DNA from: an uncultured Christensenella sp.
GTDB lineage: Bacteria; Bacillota; Clostridia; Christensenellales; UBA1242
Direction: 5' to 3'
Length of the DNA: 10,393 bases
Assembly: GCA_905212505.1 (NCBI GenBank)
Contig: CAJMEO010000010.1
Coordinates: 1 to 10,393 of the forward strand
Below, in pieces: positions 7,228 through 10,393 of this stretch (position 1 is its first letter; each line of letters opens with the position of its first letter). The translations under genes and the position numbers were made by a program. The notes beneath the pieces were generated by a model, which ran no database searches, was not told where the DNA came from, and worked only from the letters and a program-made list of their open reading frames with translations.

Positions 7228-7474
7228 ATAACCCCTTAATTTTTTCTAGTTTGTCATAAACTTGTTGATTAACATTGCACTTAAACGCTTTGTTAATTAG
7301 TTTATTTTTTATTGTTTTGTTTATGCATTCAAAATTTGTGCAAACATAACAACTTCTGCCAAATTTATTTTCACCCACAAAAATTTCACCATCAGTTTTG
7401 GTTATTTTTGTCAAATTCCCCTTTGTTTTGTCAAATTTTTGTCTGCAAGCAATGCAGGTTCTTTCATTTTTCAT
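7217..7474 (-). CDS. ylxR: YlxR/RnpM family RNA-binding protein (DUF448)
   Basis: YlxR, renamed RnpM in B. subtilis, is a small basic protein reported to bind the RNase P RNA and modulate tRNA maturation. I start it at the ATG 7472-7474, one base after the nusA stop, because AAGGA lies five bases upstream (inside the nusA end); this gives 85 residues. The frame is open to an upstream ATG at 7495, but that would add only seven unlike residues and overlap nusA. The signature R-T-C-I-A-C-R-Q is at 5-12 and G-R-S-C-Y-V-C at 39-45, followed by C50. Cys7, Cys10, Cys42, Cys45 and Cys50 are more cysteines than in typical relatives (which often have G-R-G-A-Y-x-C), so metal binding is thinkable. It overlaps infB by 11 bases. 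Confidence 0.92.
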   Translation of the reverse strand: MKNERTCIACRQKFDKTKGNLTKITKTDGEIFVGENKFGRSCYVCTNFECINKTIKNKLINKAFKCNVNQQVYDKLEKIKGLYDK

Positions 7475-7475
7475 A

Positions 7476-8582
7476 TTAATCCTTAAACATATCATCTAAA
7501 TCTGTTGGAAGGTCTTCAAAAGTGTTAACAACAGGTTTTTCTTCCTTACTACTTTCGGCTTTAACATCAATTTTAATGCCAACAAGTTTCGCTGCAAGTC
7601 TAACATTTATTCCGCCCGCACCAATAGCTAGTGACAACTTATCGTCTGGAACAATTGCTCTTGTTGTTTTTTCGTCAATATAACTTACTGAGTTAACTTT
7701 TCCAGGACTTAATGCCCTTGCAACAAACACAAGTGGGTCATCAGACCACAAAATGATATCAATTTTTTCACCATTAAGTTCATTAACAATAGTGTTGATT
7801 CTCATTCCTCTGTTACCAACACAAGCCCCAACAGCATCAATGTTTTCATTTGGAGAATAAACAGCAATTTTTGTTCTAACGCCAGCATCACGACTTATTC
7901 CTTTAATTTCAACTTCACCACTTTGAATTTCAGGAACTTCAAGTTCAAACATTTTTCTTACAAATCCAGCATTAGCTCTTGAAACTTGAACAACTGGTGA
8001 TTTCATATCGTCTTCTTTTATTTTTTTAACATAAACTTTAATTTTTGTGTTAATGTAATATTTTTCACCTTTAATTTGGTCTTGTTCAAGCATAATGGCT
8101 TCTAAACCATTATTTCCAATTTCAACAAAAACATTTTTACCTTCAATTCTTCTAACAACACCTGTTACAATTTCATCTTCTTTTTCTGTTATTTCTCCAA
8201 TCATACGTTCTCTTTCAAGTTCACGTAATTTCTGCATAACAACTTGTTTTGCTGTTTGAGCAGCAATTCTTCCAAAATCTTTTGGTGTTTCTTCTTTTTC
8301 AACAAGGTCGCCAACTTTATATGACTTTTTAATATTTTTTGCATCTTCAAGACTTATTTCTTTATCTGGGTCTTCAACAACTTCTTTAACTTCTTTATAA
8401 GAATAAATCTTGATTGTGTTTTTTTCAGGATTTAACTTAACACTTGCAAGTTTTGCTTCACCAATATGTTTTTTATATGCACTTGTTAATGCGGTTTCTA
8501 GCGCCTTAACAAAACTTTCCTTACTAATTTTTCTTTCCCTTTCCAAGTCGTCTAATGCTTGAAAAAAATCTTTGCTTATCAT
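7476..8582 (-). CDS. nusA: Transcription termination/antitermination factor NusA
   Basis: NusA binds RNA polymerase near the RNA exit channel and promotes pausing, intrinsic termination and antitermination of rRNA. The 368 residues show the Firmicutes layout without acidic C-terminal repeats: polymerase-binding N-terminal domain (1 to about 130, with the K-D-F-G-R-I-A-A-Q-T-A-K-Q motif at 101-113), S1 domain (about 136-201), KH1 (about 205-285, G-N-R-G at 256-259) and KH2 (about 290-345). The KH2 GxxG loop reads G-A-G-G (321-324), with no basic residue, where relatives commonly have a Lys or Arg. The start ATG is preceded by TTAGGAGG; the rimP TAG stop lies inside this ribosome site. A short acidic tail (L-P-T-D-L-D-D-M-F) ends the protein. 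Confidence 0.97.
   Translation of the reverse strand: MISKDFFQALDDLERERKISKESFVKALETALTSAYKKHIGEAKLASVKLNPEKNTIKIYSYKEVKEVVEDPDKEISLEDAKNIKKSYKVGDLVEKEETPKDFGRIAAQTAKQVVMQKLRELERERMIGEITEKEDEIVTGVVRRIEGKNVFVEIGNNGLEAIMLEQDQIKGEKYYINTKIKVYVKKIKEDDMKSPVVQVSRANAGFVRKMFELEVPEIQSGEVEIKGISRDAGVRTKIAVYSPNENIDAVGACVGNRGMRINTIVNELNGEKIDIILWSDDPLVFVARALSPGKVNSVSYIDEKTTRAIVPDDKLSLAIGAGGINVRLAAKLVGIKIDVKAESSKEEKPVVNTFEDLPTDLDDMFKD
7480..7484 (-). promoter_or_regulatory. Ribosome binding site that fixes the ylxR start
   Basis: On the minus strand AAGGA, lying within the last codons of nusA, is followed five bases later by ATG at 7474. It decides for the 85-residue YlxR. Confidence 0.8.
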
Positions 8583-8594
8583 TTTTTAATCCTC

Positions 8595-9044
8595 CTAAAA
8601 TTTGATATAAGGCATTGCCTTGATAATATTAGATAATTTAATAGTTTTTGTTGTGTTTTTAATTTTAAGCACAACCTCATCATCGTTAACACTCAAAACC
8701 ACACAAATATTTTTTTTGCCTTGAATGTAAACTTCAATTTCTTTGCCAATATACCTTTCAAAATCTCTTTTTGTTTTTAAAGGTCTATCAAGCCCAAGAC
8801 TTGAAACGTTAAGGCTGTAACTAAGGTCATTTGTTGGATTCAACTCGTCAAGAGGCTCATCTAGTGCTTTAGACACAATTTTACAATCATCAAATGTTAT
8901 GCCTTTTTCACTGTAAATAATAATTGTAATGTATCTTTCTCCTTCAACTTCTTCATAAGTTGCTTCAACAAATTCATAGCCAAGTTTTTCAACAATGGGC
9001 TTCGACAAATTTGTAACATCTGCTATTAATTTTTCTTTATTCAT
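8595..9044 (-). CDS. rimP: Ribosome maturation factor RimP
   Basis: RimP binds the 30S subunit and is needed for efficient assembly around protein uS12. The 149-residue protein has the N-terminal alpha/beta domain (about 1-80) and a C-terminal Sm-like barrel (about 90-149) ending in A-M-P-Y-I-K-F. The family signature between them reads S-S-L-G-L-D-R-P-L (81-89), where relatives nearly always have S-S-P-G-L-D-R-P-L, so one Pro is Leu. It is the first gene of the operon; its ATG is preceded by AAGGTAGG, and a hairpin ends 16 bases before the start. Its stop codon lies in the nusA ribosome site. Confidence 0.95.
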   Translation of the reverse strand: MNKEKLIADVTNLSKPIVEKLGYEFVEATYEEVEGERYITIIIYSEKGITFDDCKIVSKALDEPLDELNPTNDLSYSLNVSSLGLDRPLKTKRDFERYIGKEIEVYIQGKKNICVVLSVNDDEVVLKIKNTTKTIKLSNIIKAMPYIKF

Positions 9045-9060
9045 AACCTACCTTTTTAAC

Positions 9061-9094
9061 AATTAGGAGCGGACCTTTTTGCCCACTCCTAACT
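9061..9094 (-). promoter_or_regulatory. RNA hairpin at the 5' end of the rimP-nusA transcript
   Basis: As minus-strand RNA, AGUUAGGAGUGGGC pairs with GUCCGCUCCUAAUU around the loop AAAAAG: 14 uninterrupted pairs, three of them G-U. As plus-strand RNA the same positions give mismatches, so the structure belongs to the minus strand. No real T-run follows (TTGTTAAAAA), so it is not a standard terminator. With the promoter just upstream it would begin about four bases into the transcript and end just before the rimP ribosome site. Roles that fit are 5'-end protection, or a regulatory leader such as NusA autoregulation; both are inference. Confidence 0.7.
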
Positions 9095-9104
9095 TAGTAA
9101 TAAC

Positions 9105-9133
9105 ATTTTAACATATACAAACATATTTTGCAA
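9105..9133 (-). promoter_or_regulatory. Housekeeping promoter of the rimP-nusA-infB operon
   Basis: On the minus strand TTGCAA (9128-9133, four of six -35 matches) and TAAAAT (9105-9110, five of six -10 matches) are 17 bases apart, and TGT directly before the -10 makes it an extended -10. The start would be near 9098, giving a leader of about 54 bases before rimP. It lies in the only gap of the operon's upstream side, directly after the PolC-like gene. Confidence 0.65.
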
Positions 9134-9138
9134 CAATT

Positions 9139-10393
9139 TTAATAAAATTTTTCAATTAATTTTATAAAAACTTTTGCTGTTGCTAAGGCATCATTAATTG
9201 CTCGGTGTGCATTAATTAATGGAACACTTAACGCTTCGCTTATTGTTTTAAGTTTATAATTTCTCAAAAAGATATGTTTTTTGGCAATATTCATTGTGTC
9301 TTCCATCTTGTTTGAAAAAATATAATCAATTTGTCTTGAATAATAATCAATAAATCCAAAGTCGAATTGAATATTTTGCCCAACCAAAATTGAATTTTTT
9401 GTGAATTTATAAAAATCAGGCAAAACATCTTCAAAAAGCGGTGCATCTTTAACCATATCATTTGTTATTCCTGTTAACCTTGTTATTTCAGAACTAATTG
9501 GTTGTTTTGGATTAACAAAACTTGAAAAGGTTTCAACAATTCTGCCATTTTTAATTTTAACTGCACCAATTTCTGTTACGTTGTTTGTTTTGTAATCAAG
9601 CCCTGTCGTTTCAAGGTCAAACACAACAAATTCGTTGTTTTGCAAATAATCTTTCTGAACTAAACTATCAAACAAATTCGCTTGATTTATTTCGACATAC
9701 TCTTTTGGATGAACATAGCGATAGTTGCCATATTCCCTATTTATTTCTTTTTTTGGTTTTTCATATTCACAAATTACACACTTTGCCAAATTTTTAACCT
9801 TAAAACTTAAAGAGTTATTAAAGTTATCTAAACTGCCCTGCATAATAATTTCAATTCCGCTTTCAATTGTTTTTGCAATTTCCAAATTCTTTTTTGAAGG
9901 GAAAAAACTTGCATTAAAAACTTTGTCTAAGCACCTAACTGTTAAAGCAAAACGAACACCCTTGGTTTGACCATCTTTTTTTGTAAATTCAACTTCTTCA
10001 ATCTTCTCTAATTTCCCACACAAAAAAATATTTTCTTCAGGATTTTTATAATATTCATAAGGATAACAGCTTGTATCTTGAATTTCGCCAATAATGTTTT
10101 CAACTTTATTAACCTTCATTTTGTTTATCATAATTGGGTCAAGCAAATTATTTAAAATCTCATTTTTATGTTCAACAAGCCCTTCTTGACCGACTGACGA
10201 CCTATTGCAAACTATTTCAAAACCATAAAAATATCTATTTCTTAAAAATTCTTCAATTTTTTGCTTAACATGTTCAATTTCAGCATCAGTTAATGACAAA
10301 CTCATAATAACTTCAAAAGCATTTTCTTTTTGCTTTGCTGTGATTGTCTTTAGGCTGTAAAAACAAGCCACAAAATGATTTTTTAAATATTTT
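9139..10393 (-). CDS. PolC-like protein: N-terminal region, OB fold and DEDDh exonuclease, no polymerase (5' end beyond window)
   Basis: The frame is open from the right edge; a GTG at 10369-10371 could start a 410-residue protein, but I see no convincing ribosome site and the N-terminal region looks incomplete, so the gene probably begins outside. Counting from that GTG, residues 30-110 resemble the PolC N-terminal region, 113-200 an OB fold (I-F-L-C-G-K-L-E...), and 247-410 a DEDDh 3'-5' exonuclease with all catalytic residues: D252 and E254 (F-D-L-E-T-T-G-L), D337 (N-I-Q-F-D-F-G-F), H389 and D394 (H-R-A-I-N-D). In B. subtilis PolC the exonuclease sits inside a PHP domain and is followed by the polymerase. 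Here only about 40 linker residues separate OB and exonuclease, and TAA follows at once. The position before rimP is that of polC. It is probably an exonuclease descended from PolC that lost the rest; proofreading or repair is inference. Confidence 0.85.
   Translation of the reverse strand, partial: KYLKNHFVACFYSLKTITAKQKENAFEVIMSLSLTDAEIEHVKQKIEEFLRNRYFYGFEIVCNRSSVGQEGLVEHKNEILNNLLDPIMINKMKVNKVENIIGEIQDTSCYPYEYYKNPEENIFLCGKLEKIEEVEFTKKDGQTKGVRFALTVRCLDKVFNASFFPSKKNLEIAKTIESGIEIIMQGSLDNFNNSLSFKVKNLAKCVICEYEKPKKEINREYGNYRYVHPKEYVEINQANLFDSLVQKDYLQNNEFVVFDLETTGLDYKTNNVTEIGAVKIKNGRIVETFSSFVNPKQPISSEITRLTGITNDMVKDAPLFEDVLPDFYKFTKNSILVGQNIQFDFGFIDYYSRQIDYIFSNKMEDTMNIAKKHIFLRNYKLKTISEALSVPLINAHRAINDALATAKVFIKLIEKFY

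Noticed and set aside
9061..9094. The rimP leader hairpin as terminator of the PolC-like gene.
   Set aside because: The stem is followed by TTGTTAAAAA rather than a T-run, and it lies inside the expected rimP transcript. Partial termination cannot be excluded.
290..9970. Several plus-strand open frames of 66 to 83 codons across the window.
   Set aside because: All lie opposite well-identified minus-strand genes, lack ribosome sites and family motifs, and have the composition expected of antisense to AT-rich coding DNA.
1..10393. A hidden defence system, toxin-antitoxin pair, CRISPR array or mobile element.
   Set aside because: The genes are packed housekeeping and sporulation genes on one strand with uniform composition, and the only gaps (94 and 119 bases) hold regulatory signals.

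Overview
The window is AT-rich DNA, and every gene I can support lies on the minus strand, so it reads from the high-coordinate end to the low. Three things point to a low-GC, endospore-forming member of the Firmicutes (Clostridia-like, quite possibly uncultured). The gene order polC-position/rimP/nusA/ylxR/infB/rbfA is a Firmicutes hallmark. NusA is short and lacks the C-terminal acidic repeats. The window also ends in the sporulation genes spoIIIAA and spoIIIAB. Codon use is uniformly AT-rich, and I see no insertion sequence, tRNA, rRNA, CRISPR array or other sign of recent transfer.

In transcription order, the window first holds a gene cut by the right edge (10393 to 9139). It resembles the N-terminal part of the replicative polymerase PolC: N-terminal region, OB fold and DEDDh exonuclease. 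It stops right after the exonuclease and has neither PHP nor polymerase domain. It sits where polC normally stands. A 94-base gap follows, with a good extended -10 promoter and an RNA hairpin that would form almost at the 5' end of the transcript.

Next comes a tightly packed translation/transcription operon: rimP (30S maturation), nusA (elongation/termination factor), ylxR/rnpM (RNase P RNA-binding protein), infB (IF2), rbfA (30S maturation), nrnA-like DHH phosphoesterase (nanoRNA/pAp hydrolysis), truB (tRNA psi55), an endonuclease-IV-like TIM-barrel protein and efp (elongation factor P). The genes overlap or lie within 13 bases of each other, and several stop codons lie in or against the next ribosome binding site. 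ylxQ, ylxP and ribF, often found in this neighbourhood, are absent here.

Two hairpins with T-runs follow efp and probably end that operon. After a 119-base gap spoIIIAA begins, overlapping spoIIIAB by four bases; spoIIIAB runs off the left edge. These begin the spoIIIA operon for the mother-cell-to-forespore channel. 

Most of the window is ordinary housekeeping. The points worth a second look are the polymerase-less PolC-like protein, an EF-P whose modification loop carries Arg in an unusual Q-P-R-L setting instead of the usual P-G-K-G, and the 5' hairpin of the rimP-nusA transcript. Smaller oddities are residue changes in NusA KH2, RimP and the TIM-barrel metal site, and an Asn/Arg/Phe hexapeptide repeat in IF2.
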